This document shows, piece after piece, positions 11,857 through 21,679 of a DNA stretch of 64,000 nucleotides. The stretch's first letter is position 1, and every line of letters begins with the position of its first letter. The stretch lies in contig NZ_CP149574.1 in the NCBI RefSeq assembly GCF_037890675.1, positions 2,046,001 to 2,110,000 on the forward strand, read 5' to 3'. Source of the stretch: Methylovirgula sp. 4M-Z18. Its GTDB lineage: Bacteria; Pseudomonadota; Alphaproteobacteria; Rhizobiales; Beijerinckiaceae. Below the pieces are notes generated by a model. That model searched no databases. It worked only from the letters and a program-made list of their open reading frames with translations, and was not told the DNA's origin. The position numbers and the translations under genes were made by a program.

Positions 11857-12165
11857 ATGGAAATCGGCCTCACCAATTATCTGACGGTCGCAGCCGTCGT
11901 GTTCACGCTCGGCGTCGCGGGCATCATTCTCAACCGCAAGAACATCATCGTCATCCTGATGTCGGTGGAACTCATTCTGCTGTCGGTGAATATCAATCTC
12001 GTCGCCTTCTCGACCCATTCGAACGACATCACCGGACAAGTGTTCGCGCTGCTCATTCTGACTGTCGCGGCGGCGGAAGCGGCCATCGGCCTTGCCATTC
12101 TCGTCGTCTATTATCGTAACCGTGGCTCGATCGCGGTCGAAGACATCAACATGATGAAGGGCTGA
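11857..12165 (+). CDS. nuoK: NADH-quinone oxidoreductase subunit K
   Basis: A 102-residue, three-helix membrane subunit related to MrpC. The two conserved membrane glutamates of the proton path are visible in [13 protein letters not shown] and [13 protein letters not shown]. It starts 2 nt after the nuoJ stop. Confidence 0.96.
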   Translation: MEIGLTNYLTVAAVVFTLGVAGIILNRKNIIVILMSVELILLSVNINLVAFSTHSNDITGQVFALLILTVAAAEAAIGLAILVVYYRNRGSIAVEDINMMKG

Positions 12166-12173
12166 GAGACCCC

Positions 12174-14213
12174 ATGACCATCTTTCACGCCATAGTCTTT
12201 TTCCCACTGATTGGCTTCCTGATCGCCGGCTTCGGCGTGCGCGTGCTGCCGCCGCGCGCGGCCGAAGTGATCACGACCGGCCTTTTGCTCGTGGCCGCCT
12301 TCCTCTCCTGGATCGCGTTCTACCAGGTCGCTTACGGCGACGGCGCGACGACGGTGCCGTTGTACACCTGGATCGCATCCGGCGACATGCAGGTGCAATG
12401 GGCCTTGCGCATCGACACGCTCACTGCCGTCATGCTGGTGGTGGTCAATACGGTGTCGAGCCTCGTGCATCTCTACTCCATCGGCTATATGCGCGAAGAC
12501 CCCTGCCGCCAGCGGTTCTTCGCCTATCTGTCGCTGTTCACCTTCGCCATGCTGACGCTGGTGACTGCCGACAATCTCGTGCAGATGTTCTTTGGCTGGG
12601 AAGGGGTGGGCCTTGCCTCGTACCTGCTTATCGGCTTCTGGTACGAGAAGCCCTCCGCCAATGCCGCAGCGATCAAGGCGTTCGTTGTCAACCGCGTCGG
12701 CGACTTCGGCTTTTCCCTCGGCATCTTCACGGTTTTCGCACTGACCCATTCGGTCAGCCTCAATGAGATCTTCCAGCAGGCGCCGGCTTTGGTGGGCAAG
12801 CCCATTCACGTGTTCGGCATGGATGTCGATGCGCTGACGATCGCCTGCCTGCTGCTGTTCATGGGCGCCTGCGGCAAGTCGGCGCAGTTCCTGCTGCACA
12901 CCTGGTTGCCGGACGCGATGGAGGGCCCGACGCCGGTTTCCGCGCTGATCCATGCCGCGACCATGGTGACGGCCGGCGTGTTCATGGTGGCCCGCCTGTC
13001 GCCGATCTTCGTGCTGTCGCCGACGGCGTTGACGGTGGTGACGGTGGTCGGCGCGACGACGGCGTTCTTTGCCGCGACGGTCGGCCTCGTCCAGAACGAC
13101 ATCAAGCGCGTCATCGCCTATTCGACCTGTTCGCAGCTTGGCTACATGTTCGTTGGTCTCGGCACCGGCGCCTTTGCCTTCGGCATTTTCCATCTCTTTA
13201 CCCACGCCTTCTTCAAGGCGCTGCTGTTCTTGGGCGCGGGCGCGGTCATCGATGCGATGCACCATGAGCAGGACATGCGGAAGATGGGTGGGCTTTATAA
13301 GCACATTCCCTTCACCTTCTGGATGATGACCGCCGGCACGCTGGCGCTCACCGGCTTCGGCATTCCATTCACCTCGATCGGCTTTGCCGGGTTCATCTCG
13401 AAGGACGCGATCATCGAAGGCGCCTATGCGTCGCACAATGCGGGCGCGGTCTATGCCTTTCTGCTGGTCGTGATCGCAGCGGGCTTCACGTCCTTCTATT
13501 CCTGGCGCCTCGTGTTCATGACCTTCTTTGGTCCGGAGACCTGGGCCGCACACGGACATGATGCGCATGACGCGCACGCCCATGCGGACGATCATGCCCA
13601 TGATGATGACGCACATGACGACCATGGTCACGGCCACGGCCCGCTGCAGCCGCATGAATCGCCGCTCGTGATGCTGATCCCGCTTGCCGTCTTGGCGCTG
13701 GGCGCGATCGCCGCCGGTATGGCCTACAAGGGCGTTTTCATCGGCGAGGCCGCCGAGGAGTTCTGGAAGGGCTCGCTCGTCGCCAACGTGAAGGAAGGCG
13801 TCATGCACGATGTCGAGGAGGTTCCCGCCTGGGTCCACCTCTCGCCCTTCATCATGATGGTCGGCGGCTTCCTCGTCGCCTACTACATGTACGTGATGGA
13901 CCGCACCGTGCCGAAGCGACTTGCCGAGCAGAATCCGGGCCTGTACCAGTTCCTGCTCAACAAATGGTACTTCGACGAGTTGTATGATCTTCTGTTCGTG
14001 CGGCCCGCTTTCTGGCTTGGCCGGCTGTTCTGGAAGGGCGGCGACGGCAAGATCATCGACGGCCTGGGGCCGGACGGCATTTCCGCCCGCGTGGTCGACG
14101 GCACCAATTGGATCGTTCGTCTCCAGACCGGCTACATCTATCACTACGCCTTCGCCATGCTGATCGGCATCGCGTCCTTCGTCACTTGGTATCTCTTCAG
14201 GAGCGGCCACTAA
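12174..14213 (+). CDS. nuoL: NADH-quinone oxidoreductase subunit L
   Basis: A 679-residue antiporter-like proton-pumping subunit at the distal end of the membrane arm. It carries [18 protein letters not shown] (the conserved glutamate) and [20 protein letters not shown] (the lysine/histidine channel region). The C-terminus includes the long lateral helix region that clamps NuoM and NuoN. Odd feature: a loop at about residues 460-490 is almost only His, Asp, Ala and Gly (repeats such as [16 protein letters not shown]). It overlaps the nuoM start by one base. Confidence 0.96.
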   Translation: MTIFHAIVFFPLIGFLIAGFGVRVLPPRAAEVITTGLLLVAAFLSWIAFYQVAYGDGATTVPLYTWIASGDMQVQWALRIDTLTAVMLVVVNTVSSLVHLYSIGYMREDPCRQRFFAYLSLFTFAMLTLVTADNLVQMFFGWEGVGLASYLLIGFWYEKPSANAAAIKAFVVNRVGDFGFSLGIFTVFALTHSVSLNEIFQQAPALVGKPIHVFGMDVDALTIACLLLFMGACGKSAQFLLHTWLPDAMEGPTPVSALIHAATMVTAGVFMVARLSPIFVLSPTALTVVTVVGATTAFFAATVGLVQNDIKRVIAYSTCSQLGYMFVGLGTGAFAFGIFHLFTHAFFKALLFLGAGAVIDAMHHEQDMRKMGGLYKHIPFTFWMMTAGTLALTGFGIPFTSIGFAGFISKDAIIEGAYASHNAGAVYAFLLVVIAAGFTSFYSWRLVFMTFFGPETWAAHGHDAHDAHAHADDHAHDDDAHDDHGHGHGPLQPHESPLVMLIPLAVLALGAIAAGMAYKGVFIGEAAEEFWKGSLVANVKEGVMHDVEEVPAWVHLSPFIMMVGGFLVAYYMYVMDRTVPKRLAEQNPGLYQFLLNKWYFDELYDLLFVRPAFWLGRLFWKGGDGKIIDGLGPDGISARVVDGTNWIVRLQTGYIYHYAFAMLIGIASFVTWYLFRSGH

Positions 14214-15730
14214 TGTTCGGGCTGGGCATTCTTTCCGGCGTCACCTTCCTGCCTTTGGTGGGTGCGCTGATCATTCTCGTCCTGCGCGGCTTCGGCGGCG
14301 AGGACGAGGCGATCAAGAACAACGTGCGCATGGTGGCGCTCGTCACGACGTTGCTGACCTTTGTGCTGTCGCTCGTCGCTTGGAGCGAGTTCAATCCGGG
14401 TACGGCCGATTTCCAGCTGCTCGAACAGCACGAATGGATCACCGATAAGATCACTTACAAAATGGGTGTGGACGGCCTGTCGATGCCGTTCGTGCTGCTC
14501 ACGACCTTCCTGATGCCGTTCTGCATTCTGGCGTCGTGGGACTCGATCCAGAACCGGGTCAGCGAATATATGATCGCCTTCCTGGTGCTCGAGACGCTGA
14601 TGACCGGCGTGTTCTGCGCGCTCGATCTGGTGCTGTTCTACCTGTTCTTCGAAGGCGGCCTCATTCCGATGTTCCTGATCATCGGCATCTGGGGCGGCAA
14701 GCGCCGCGTCTATGCGGCGTTCAAGTTCTTCCTTTACACGCTGCTCGGCTCGCTGCTGATGCTGCTCGGCATCATGGCTATGTACTGGACGGCGGGCACG
14801 ACGGACATCACCGTGCTGTTGCGCACCGAATTCTCGCCGCAGATGCAGATCTGGCTGTGGCTGGCGTTCTTTGCCTCGTTCGCGGTCAAGATGCCGATGT
14901 GGCCGGTGCATACCTGGTTGCCCGACGCCCACGTCGAGGCGCCCACCGCAGGCTCGGTCATTCTGGCCGGCATTCTCTTGAAGATGGGCGGGTACGGGTT
15001 CATCCGCTTCTCGCTGCCGATGTTCCCGTATGCGAGCCATTATTTCGCGCCCTTCGTGTTCGCGCTCTCGATCATCGCGATCGTCTATACCTCGCTGGTT
15101 GCGCTGGTGCAGGAGGACATGAAGAAGCTGATCGCCTATTCGTCTGTCGCGCATATGGGCTTCGTCACCATGGGCCTGTTCGCCATGAATCCGCAGGGCG
15201 TGCAGGGCGCGATGTTCCAGATGATCAGCCACGGTATCGTCTCCGGCGCGCTCTTCCTTTGCGTCGGCGTCGTGTACGACCGCATGCATACGCGCGAGAT
15301 CGCCGCTTACGGCGGCCTCGTGAATCGCATGCCGAAATATGCGGTGGCGATGATGGTCTTCACCATGGCCAATGTCGGCCTGCCCGGCACCTCCGGCTTC
15401 ATCGGCGAATTCCTGACTCTGGTCGGCTCCTATCAGGTCAACACGTGGGTCGCGCTGTTCGCGACGACCGGCGTGATCCTGTCGGCCGCCTATGCGCTCT
15501 ATCTCTACCGCCGCATCATCTTCGGGGTGCTCGACAAGCCGTCGCTGAAGGACATTCTCGATCTCAATCTGCGCGAAGCCGTTATCCTCGTGCCGTTGGT
15601 CGCGCTGACCGTCCTCTATGGTGTCTATCCGGCCCCGGTCATCGATGCCTCCGCGGCGTCGGTCCACGCGCTCATCGATCATTACAATGCCGCCTTTGAG
15701 GCGACCAAAACCGCGCTCTTGGCGCATTAA
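14213..15730 (+). CDS. nuoM: NADH-quinone oxidoreductase subunit M
   Basis: A 505-residue antiporter-like proton channel subunit with about 14 helices. Signatures are [18 protein letters not shown] (channel glutamate) and [19 protein letters not shown]. The ATG at 14213 shares its A with the nuoL TAA stop (TAATG), which marks translational coupling. A longer reading upstream lies inside nuoL and is not real. Confidence 0.96.
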   Translation: MFGLGILSGVTFLPLVGALIILVLRGFGGEDEAIKNNVRMVALVTTLLTFVLSLVAWSEFNPGTADFQLLEQHEWITDKITYKMGVDGLSMPFVLLTTFLMPFCILASWDSIQNRVSEYMIAFLVLETLMTGVFCALDLVLFYLFFEGGLIPMFLIIGIWGGKRRVYAAFKFFLYTLLGSLLMLLGIMAMYWTAGTTDITVLLRTEFSPQMQIWLWLAFFASFAVKMPMWPVHTWLPDAHVEAPTAGSVILAGILLKMGGYGFIRFSLPMFPYASHYFAPFVFALSIIAIVYTSLVALVQEDMKKLIAYSSVAHMGFVTMGLFAMNPQGVQGAMFQMISHGIVSGALFLCVGVVYDRMHTREIAAYGGLVNRMPKYAVAMMVFTMANVGLPGTSGFIGEFLTLVGSYQVNTWVALFATTGVILSAAYALYLYRRIIFGVLDKPSLKDILDLNLREAVILVPLVALTVLYGVYPAPVIDASAASVHALIDHYNAAFEATKTALLAH

Positions 15731-15744
15731 AGGTCTAGGGTCCA

Positions 15745-17169
15745 ATGTCGTCTACTTTCGCTCACGTCTTGCCGGAAGTCATTTTAGCGGTTGGCGCTCT
15801 GCTGCTGACATTGCTCGGCGCATTCCGCGAAAAGCAATGGAGCGGACTCATCTTTGAGGGTGCGGTCGTGTTCCTGGGCGCGGCGCTGGTGCTGGAGCTG
15901 TTCCAGACCAGTGACACGTTCACGGCCTTTAACGGCTTGTTCGTCGATGACGAATTTGCCCGCTTCATGAAGGCGCTGTCGCTGATCGGCGCCATCGGCA
16001 CGCTGCTGCTGTCGCACGACTACATGCGGCGTGAGAAGATCGAGGGCTTCGAATATAGCGTTCTCATCACGCTCTCGACGCTCGGCATGATGATCATGAT
16101 TTCGGCAACCAATCTGATCTCGCTCTACCTCGGCCTGGAACTGATGAGCCTGTCGCTCTATGTCGTCGCGGCGTTCCATCGCGACGATCTGGCGGCGACC
16201 GAAGCCGGCCTCAAATATTTCGTGCTCGGTGCGCTCTCGTCCGGCATGCTGCTGTATGGCGCCTCGTTGATCTATGGTTTTGCCGGCAGCATCTTCTTCA
16301 TCAAGATCGCCGAGACGGCGGCGCATGACGTATCTCTCACGCTGATTTTCGGCATTGCCTTCCTGCTCGCCGGCCTCGCGTTCAAAATGTCCGCCGTGCC
16401 GTTCCATATGTGGACGCCGGACGTCTATCAGGGCGCGCCGACCCCCGTAACAGCCTTTTTCGCCTCGGCGCCCAAAATGGCTGCGGTCGCGATCACGGTG
16501 CGTACGGTGTTCAGCGCCTTCCCGCATGCCGTGGTGCAATGGCAGCAGATCATCATCTTTATCTCGATCGCGTCGATGCTTCTCGGCTCGTTCGCGGCAA
16601 TCGGCCAGAGCAATTTCAAACGGCTGATGGCCTATTCGTCGATCGGTCACATGGGCTTCGCCCTGGTCGGCCTCGCCGCGGGCACCAGCGAAGGCGCGAC
16701 GGGCATTACCGTCTATATGATGATGTATCTTCTGATGACCCTCGGGACCTTTGCCGCCATCATCGGCATGCGCGTCGACGGCAAGGCAGTCGAGAAGATT
16801 GCCGATCTCGCGGGTCTCGCCAAGAACGACAGCGGGATGGCGCTTTGTCTCACCATGCTGATGTTCTCGCTGATGGGCATGCCGCTGTTTGCCGGCTTTA
16901 TCGGTAAGTTCTACGTCTTCTCGGCGGTGGTGAAGGCTGGCCTTTATCCCATGGCCGTGATCGGCATGTTGGCGAGCGTCGTGGCGGCCTATTACTACCT
17001 GCGCGTCATCAAGATCATGTGGTTCGACGATGCGGCGCCCGCCTTTGACCGTAAGGCCCCAGCGGTGACGATCGTGATGTGGGTTGCCGCGCTGCTCAAT
17101 TTGCTGCTCGGCATCCTTCCCGGGCCGTTCTACGCCGCTGCCTCCGCCGCCGCCAAATCGCTGTTCTGA
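15745..17169 (+). CDS. nuoN: NADH-quinone oxidoreductase subunit N
   Basis: A 474-residue antiporter-like proton channel subunit with 14 predicted helices. It carries LYLGLELMSLSLYVVAAF (channel glutamate) and MSAVPFHMWTPDVYQGAPT. It is the last complex I gene, so all 14 subunits nuoA-N are present in the standard order apart from the DUF2569 insertion. birA follows after 2 nt. Confidence 0.97.
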   Translation: MSSTFAHVLPEVILAVGALLLTLLGAFREKQWSGLIFEGAVVFLGAALVLELFQTSDTFTAFNGLFVDDEFARFMKALSLIGAIGTLLLSHDYMRREKIEGFEYSVLITLSTLGMMIMISATNLISLYLGLELMSLSLYVVAAFHRDDLAATEAGLKYFVLGALSSGMLLYGASLIYGFAGSIFFIKIAETAAHDVSLTLIFGIAFLLAGLAFKMSAVPFHMWTPDVYQGAPTPVTAFFASAPKMAAVAITVRTVFSAFPHAVVQWQQIIIFISIASMLLGSFAAIGQSNFKRLMAYSSIGHMGFALVGLAAGTSEGATGITVYMMMYLLMTLGTFAAIIGMRVDGKAVEKIADLAGLAKNDSGMALCLTMLMFSLMGMPLFAGFIGKFYVFSAVVKAGLYPMAVIGMLASVVAAYYYLRVIKIMWFDDAAPAFDRKAPAVTIVMWVAALLNLLLGILPGPFYAAASAAAKSLF

Positions 17170-17171
17170 TC

Positions 17172-17927
17172 TTGCAACTTTCGGTACGTGCGGCGCAGGC
17201 CGGTTATCGGCTGGACCTGTTTGAGACCCTTGCCTCAACCAACGACGAGGCGATGCGCCGGGCGAAAGAGGGTGATCCGGGGAAACTCTGGATCATCGCG
17301 CGCCAGCAAAGCGGCGGCAGGGGGCGGCATGGCCGCCCTTGGTCGTCGCCGCCGGGCAATCTTTACGCCAGCCTGTTGCTGATCGATCCGGCCCCGACGG
17401 CACAGGCGCCCCAACTCGGCTTCGTAACCGGCATCGCTTTGGTGCGCGCCTTGCGGCGGGTGGCGCCCGTCGAGCCGCCGATCGCGCTCAAATGGCCTAA
17501 TGACGCGCTGTGGCAGGGCGCGAAACTCTCCGGGATGCTGCTCGAGGCATCGAGCCTGCCGGGCGGGCGACTGGCTTGCGTGATCGGCATGGGCATCAAT
17601 TGCGCCTCGCATCCCGACGGCCTGCCTTACGCGGCGGCCAATCTGTCTCAGATCATGCAAACTTGGGTGAATGCCGAGGATGTTTTTGCCGCGTTGTCGG
17701 AGGAAATCCCGGCGGCGCTCGATTTGTGGCAGCGCGGCGCGAATTTTGCCGCGGTTCGCAACGAATGGCTCAAATGCGCATCGGGCCTGGGTGGCCCCTT
17801 GCGCGTGAAGCTCGGCGAGCGCGAGATCACAGGAACGTTTCGCACCATCGACGAAACGGGATGTCTTTTGCTTGACACGAGTGCCGGACCGGCGATTGTC
17901 GAAGCAGGCGATGTCTTCCTGATTTAG
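17172..17927 (+). CDS. birA: Biotin--[acetyl-CoA-carboxylase] ligase
   Basis: A 251-residue enzyme that joins biotin to carrier proteins by way of biotinyl-AMP. The ligase motif GGRGRHGRPWSSPPGNLY lies near residue 45 and KWPNDALWQGAKLSGMLLE near 105. There is no N-terminal helix-turn-helix, so this is a class I (non-regulatory) BirA. The start is a TTG at 17172, 2 nt after the nuoN stop, and no ATG or GTG fits better. Its place behind nuoN is conserved in Rhizobiales. Confidence 0.88.
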   Translation: MQLSVRAAQAGYRLDLFETLASTNDEAMRRAKEGDPGKLWIIARQQSGGRGRHGRPWSSPPGNLYASLLLIDPAPTAQAPQLGFVTGIALVRALRRVAPVEPPIALKWPNDALWQGAKLSGMLLEASSLPGGRLACVIGMGINCASHPDGLPYAAANLSQIMQTWVNAEDVFAALSEEIPAALDLWQRGANFAAVRNEWLKCASGLGGPLRVKLGEREITGTFRTIDETGCLLLDTSAGPAIVEAGDVFLI

Positions 17928-18018
17928 GCCAGGTCGCATTTTGCGCGGGTGGCGCCAGCGGCGCTTTATTGGTTTAAAATTTTCTAACGACAGAATGATC
18001 TCTTTTCAGGACAGGTGA

Positions 18019-19689
18019 ATGAACGCTTCTCAGCAGGAACTCGTCTTCGTGGCCCTTGGCGGCCTCGGAGAGATTGGTATGAATTGCGCGCTCTACGGCT
18101 ACGGACCGAAATCCTCGCGCAAATATGTGATGGTCGATTTGGGGGTCGCTTTCGCCGGGCCCGAACTGCCCGGCATCGACCTGATCATGCCCGACCTGTC
18201 GTTCATCGAGCGGATCCGCAAGGACCTCGTTGGCCTTGTCATTACCCATGCGCATGAGGACCATATCGGCGCGGTGGCCGATCTCTGGCCGCGCCTCGGG
18301 TGTCCGGTCTATGCGACGAAATTCGCGAGCGGCCTGCTTGAATTGAAGCGCTTGATGGAGCCGGGCGCGCCGCAGATCCAGGTGAACGAAGTCGGCGTCG
18401 GCGCCCGCATCGACCTTGGGCCGTTCAACATCGAATTCATCAATATGGCCCATTCGATTCCCGAATCGACCGCGCTCGCCATCCGCACGCCGGCGGGTAC
18501 GGTCGTGCACACCGGCGACTGGAAGATCGATCCGACGCCCGTCGTTTGCCCACCGACCGACGAGGCGCGCCTGCGCCAGATTGGCGAGGAGGGCGTTCTG
18601 GCGCTCGTCTGCGATTCGACCAACATCCTGCGCGACGGCGAGAGCCCGTCGGAAGCAGATGTGGCGAAGACGCTGAAGGAACTGATCGCCAATGCGCCAA
18701 ACCGGGTGGCGGTCACAACCTTCGCCTCCAACGTGGCACGCATCCGCTCGGCGGCGGAGGCGGCGGAAGCGGCGGGGCGCAAAGTGGTCATCGTGGGCCG
18801 TGCCATGGCGCGGGCGATCGAGGTGGCGGCGGAATGCGGTTATCTTAAGGGCCTGCCGCCGTTCTTGTCGGCAGAAACCTATGACGACCTGCCGCGCAAC
18901 AAGGTCGTGGCACTGGTGACCGGCAGTCAGGGCGAGCCGCGCGCCGCCCTCGCGCGCATCGCGGATAATTCGCATCCGGACGTGAAGCTCGCCCCCGGCG
19001 ACCGGGTGATCTTTTCGTCGCGTACTATCCCCGGCAACGAAAAGGCCGTCGGCTCGATCATCAACGATCTGACCGTGCATGGCATGGAAATCATCACCGA
19101 CCGAAACGCGCTCGTCCATGTCTCCGGCCATCCGCGCCGGGCCGAAGTCGCGCGCATCTACGACTGGCTAAAGCCGCAAGTCGCGATTCCGGCGCATGGC
19201 GAGCCGCTGCATCTCTACGAACATGCGGCTTTCGCACGGGCGCAGGGCGTGCCGCATGTGGTGACCGCGCGCGACGGCGACATCGTTCTGATCGGCCCCG
19301 GCGAGCCGGGCGTCGTTGCCGAGGCCGCACACGGCCGCTCCTATAAGGATGGCAATGTGCTGGTGGGCGACGGCGGCACCGCGCTGGCGGAGCGCCGCCG
19401 CCTCGCTTTTGCCGGCATCGTCACGGTCGCCTTCGCGATTACCGCCAAGGGTGATCTGGCCGGCGACCCGGACGTGGTGCTGTCCGGCATTCCGGAAAAG
19501 GCGCGCGATGGCCGCGGCTTCGACGAAATCGTCGACGCAGCGATCTTCGAGACATTCGACCGCTTGCCGCGGCCCAAACGGCGCGATGCGGACGCCGCTT
19601 CGACCGCCGTGGAAAAGGCCGTGCGCAGCGCGATCAACAATGCTTGGGGCAAGAAGCCGCAAGTGCACGTGCTTGTGGTCGAAGTCTAA
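18019..19689 (+). CDS. rnj: Ribonuclease J
   Basis: A 556-residue metallo-beta-lactamase/beta-CASP ribonuclease with 5'-exonuclease and endonuclease activity in RNA maturation and decay. The zinc motif THAHEDHIGAV lies near residue 75, with further ligands in VHTGDWKID and SGHPRR. The C-terminal domain extends to the end of the protein. Alphaproteobacteria carry this enzyme beside RNase E. It follows birA after about 90 bp, and mce starts 12 nt downstream, so the two are probably co-transcribed. Confidence 0.93.
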   Translation: MNASQQELVFVALGGLGEIGMNCALYGYGPKSSRKYVMVDLGVAFAGPELPGIDLIMPDLSFIERIRKDLVGLVITHAHEDHIGAVADLWPRLGCPVYATKFASGLLELKRLMEPGAPQIQVNEVGVGARIDLGPFNIEFINMAHSIPESTALAIRTPAGTVVHTGDWKIDPTPVVCPPTDEARLRQIGEEGVLALVCDSTNILRDGESPSEADVAKTLKELIANAPNRVAVTTFASNVARIRSAAEAAEAAGRKVVIVGRAMARAIEVAAECGYLKGLPPFLSAETYDDLPRNKVVALVTGSQGEPRAALARIADNSHPDVKLAPGDRVIFSSRTIPGNEKAVGSIINDLTVHGMEIITDRNALVHVSGHPRRAEVARIYDWLKPQVAIPAHGEPLHLYEHAAFARAQGVPHVVTARDGDIVLIGPGEPGVVAEAAHGRSYKDGNVLVGDGGTALAERRRLAFAGIVTVAFAITAKGDLAGDPDVVLSGIPEKARDGRGFDEIVDAAIFETFDRLPRPKRRDADAASTAVEKAVRSAINNAWGKKPQVHVLVVEV

Positions 19690-19701
19690 GGGGAGGGGTT
19701 C

Positions 19702-20106
19702 ATGATCGGCCGGCTCAATCATGTGGCGATCGCGGTCAAGGATCTGGACGCCGCGGCCCGCAGCTATCGCGAGACGCTGGGCGCCAAGGTCTCGGCGCCG
19801 CAGGCCGAACCGGCGCATGGCGTGACTGTAGTGTTCATCGAGCTGCCGAACACCAAGATCGAATTGCTGGAGCCCCTGGGCGAGAATTCGCCGATCGCCA
19901 AGTTCCTGGAAAAGAACCCGGATGGCGGCATGCACCACGTCTGCTATGAGGTCCAAGACATTCTGGCCGCCCGCGACCAGTTGAAGGCCGCTGGCGCGCG
20001 GGTGCTGGGGGATGGAAATCCGAAAACCGGCGCCCACGGCAAGCCAGTCTTGTTCCTCCATCCGAAGGATTTCAACGGAACCTTGGTGGAACTCGAGCAA
20101 GTCTAG
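19702..20106 (+). CDS. mce: Methylmalonyl-CoA epimerase
   Basis: A 134-residue VOC-superfamily enzyme that interconverts (R)- and (S)-methylmalonyl-CoA in propionyl-CoA assimilation. It begins with the usual LNHVAIAVKDLDAA, has GGMHHVCYEV with the metal-binding histidine and ends with FNGTLVELEQ with a metal-binding glutamate. In a propane-oxidising organism this pathway would be directly useful for C3 carbon, but the link to the distant monooxygenase operon is inference. Confidence 0.93.
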   Translation: MIGRLNHVAIAVKDLDAAARSYRETLGAKVSAPQAEPAHGVTVVFIELPNTKIELLEPLGENSPIAKFLEKNPDGGMHHVCYEVQDILAARDQLKAAGARVLGDGNPKTGAHGKPVLFLHPKDFNGTLVELEQV

Positions 20107-20150
20107 GATTTGCGATTGCCTGGCTCGGCCCGGCGCGTGAAGGAGTTTGC

Positions 20151-20381
20151 ATGTCGCTGCCGTTCGGCATCGCCGTTTATCTCACCATCTGGTGGACCGT
20201 TCTGTTCGCGATTCTGCCCTGGGGCGTGCGTTCGCAACACGAAACCGACGAAATGGTGCAAGGAACCGACCCGGGAGCGCCGGTCGCGCCGCATCTGTGG
20301 ATCAAGGCGCTGGTGACCACCGGCATCTCGGCCCTCATCTGGGGCTGTTTTTATGTCTGGATCACCTATTTTCCGGAATAA
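20151..20381 (+). CDS. DUF1467 family small membrane protein
   Basis: A 76-residue protein with two membrane helices (about residues 6-26 and 48-70) joined by a hydrophilic loop containing GVRSQHETDEMVQGTDPGAP, the mark of the DUF1467 family. It follows mce, a conserved alphaproteobacterial arrangement. Function unknown. GAAGGAGTTTGC-like ribosome binding sequence precedes the ATG. Confidence 0.88.
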   Translation: MSLPFGIAVYLTIWWTVLFAILPWGVRSQHETDEMVQGTDPGAPVAPHLWIKALVTTGISALIWGCFYVWITYFPE

Positions 20382-20438
20382 GCCCTAGTTTCTATTGACC
20401 GAAGCGCCGTAGGGCGTTAGTTGCTCGGGCCGTCAAGG

Positions 20439-20514
20439 GAGCGCGTAGCTCAGCCGGTAGAGCATCTGACTTTTAATCAGAGGGTCATGGGTTCGAGTCC
20501 CATCGCGCTCACCA
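20439..20514 (+). tRNA. tRNA-Lys (anticodon TTT)
   Basis: Acceptor GAGCGCG/CGCGCTC, D-arm GCTC/GAGC, anticodon stem TCTGA/TCAGA with loop CTTTTAA (anticodon TTT), T-arm ATGGG/CCCAT, discriminator A and encoded CCA at 20512-20514. Confidence 0.97.
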
Positions 20515-20691
20515 ACAAAATCAACAAATTGTTGGTGCTTCCTTGAAATCACATTAAACGAAGAGCCCGTCGGGGCAACGAATCGGGCAACAATTGGTGA
20601 ATTTCGTTGCCCGCTGGCTTGCCACAGCACTTATCCACATTGATTCGTCTTTTTGAGCTTTTCCGCATCGTTGCGATGAAAGGGGACGACA

Positions 20692-20946
20692 ATGGTAAAG
20701 CAATTTGTGAATATTTTCGTCGCCGGGCTCTGTCTGGTCGCCAGCGTTACTTCCACTGAAGCGAAGCGCATAAAACATCGAGTGATTGTCCGACCGCCAA
20801 ATTACGCGATGATTTTTGGTAGTACGAGCAGCGGGTTTCTCATTGTGGGGCAGTATTCTACGCTAGAAAGCTGTCAGCGCGCCGCTGACGCAATAAGCAC
20901 AGGAGCGATATCCTACCTGCACATTTGTGTGCGGACCGGCGACTGA
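20692..20946 (+). CDS. Small secreted protein of unknown function
   Basis: An 84-residue protein with a signal peptide (hydrophobic residues about 7-20, cleavage near STEA). The mature part is about 60 residues, with two cysteines that could pair. The ribosome binding site AAAGGGGA lies just before the ATG. No family was recognised. It stands alone between tRNA-Lys and another small gene. Confidence 0.55.
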   Translation: MVKQFVNIFVAGLCLVASVTSTEAKRIKHRVIVRPPNYAMIFGSTSSGFLIVGQYSTLESCQRAADAISTGAISYLHICVRTGD

Positions 20947-21129
20947 TCTGGCGTTGACGGCCGTGTTTTCTAACGACGGGCGGTTTGGCGCATAGACGAT
21001 TGGCCGCATCCGTTGCCAGCATCGTATGCACCTCTTCGGAAGCAGGGCGCATACGATGCGGCCGATACGATTTCGATACGGCGGGCCGCGAAACCAGTTA
21101 TGATGCGGAGCGAATGGAAAGGACCGGCC

Positions 21130-21360
21130 ATGACCGATTTGACCAGTTGCAAGCCCGACGAGATCGTAACGTTCGGCGGTCAAGACCGGCAGCTCCGGGC
21201 CGTCGTTTATGAAGTGTCGCACGCTTCGGCCGAGCGGCTGCCGGGTGCGACCGCGTTTCGTGGCGCGGGATTGAAGCCGGCGACGCTTGATGCAGGCCAA
21301 CTCTTGAAATTGGCGGAGCGGAAAGACTTCCAGGATTTCATCCGGCAGATGGACGCCTGA
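21130..21360 (+). CDS. Small conserved-looking protein of unknown function
   Basis: A 76-residue soluble protein that starts at the ATG at 21130, with GGAAAGGA about 9 nt upstream. Earlier in-frame starts would read through an intergenic region. The C-terminal half (LLKLAERKDFQDFIRQMDA) looks helical. No domain was recognised. Good coding character and a strong ribosome binding site support it. Confidence 0.55.
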   Translation: MTDLTSCKPDEIVTFGGQDRQLRAVVYEVSHASAERLPGATAFRGAGLKPATLDAGQLLKLAERKDFQDFIRQMDA

Positions 21361-21679
21361 GTGCATCGCAATCGTGGTAGCGACGTGCGAAACCGGCCGG
21401 CGCGGCCGACCCCGGCACAGGAACGAACGCGGCCTTTCTGACGGCTCAATCCTTCGAATTGAATGACCTTTCTGCCCGCACGCTTGAACTGGAAAGGCGC
21501 GTTCACCACGTCCGTTGAACGCAATCGAGGCAAGCGCCTATTTCGCGTCGATCACCCAGCGCTCGCGCTATCGATGGCCACTGCTTCCGCCCTCGGCAAA
21601 GTTCGCTTGATCGTGCTACGTGGAGCGGGCGCGGCCTCGGCCTGACCCAGCTGCGCATGGCCGAACGGAGCCAAGGAAT
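21361..21679 (+). other. Intergenic region, no supported gene
   Basis: 319 bases between a small unknown gene and the M24 peptidase. A 60-codon open frame at 21463-21645 has no ribosome binding site and no recognisable product. No RNA gene or clear terminator was seen. Confidence 0.5.

Noticed and set aside
12111-14210. A 699-codon minus-strand frame opposite nuoL
   Set aside because: It is the GC-skewed shadow of nuoL, rich in Arg, His and Glu, with no recognisable domain. The plus-strand protein is certain.
21463-21645. A 60-codon frame before the M24 peptidase
   Set aside because: No ribosome binding site or family likeness, and poor coding character.
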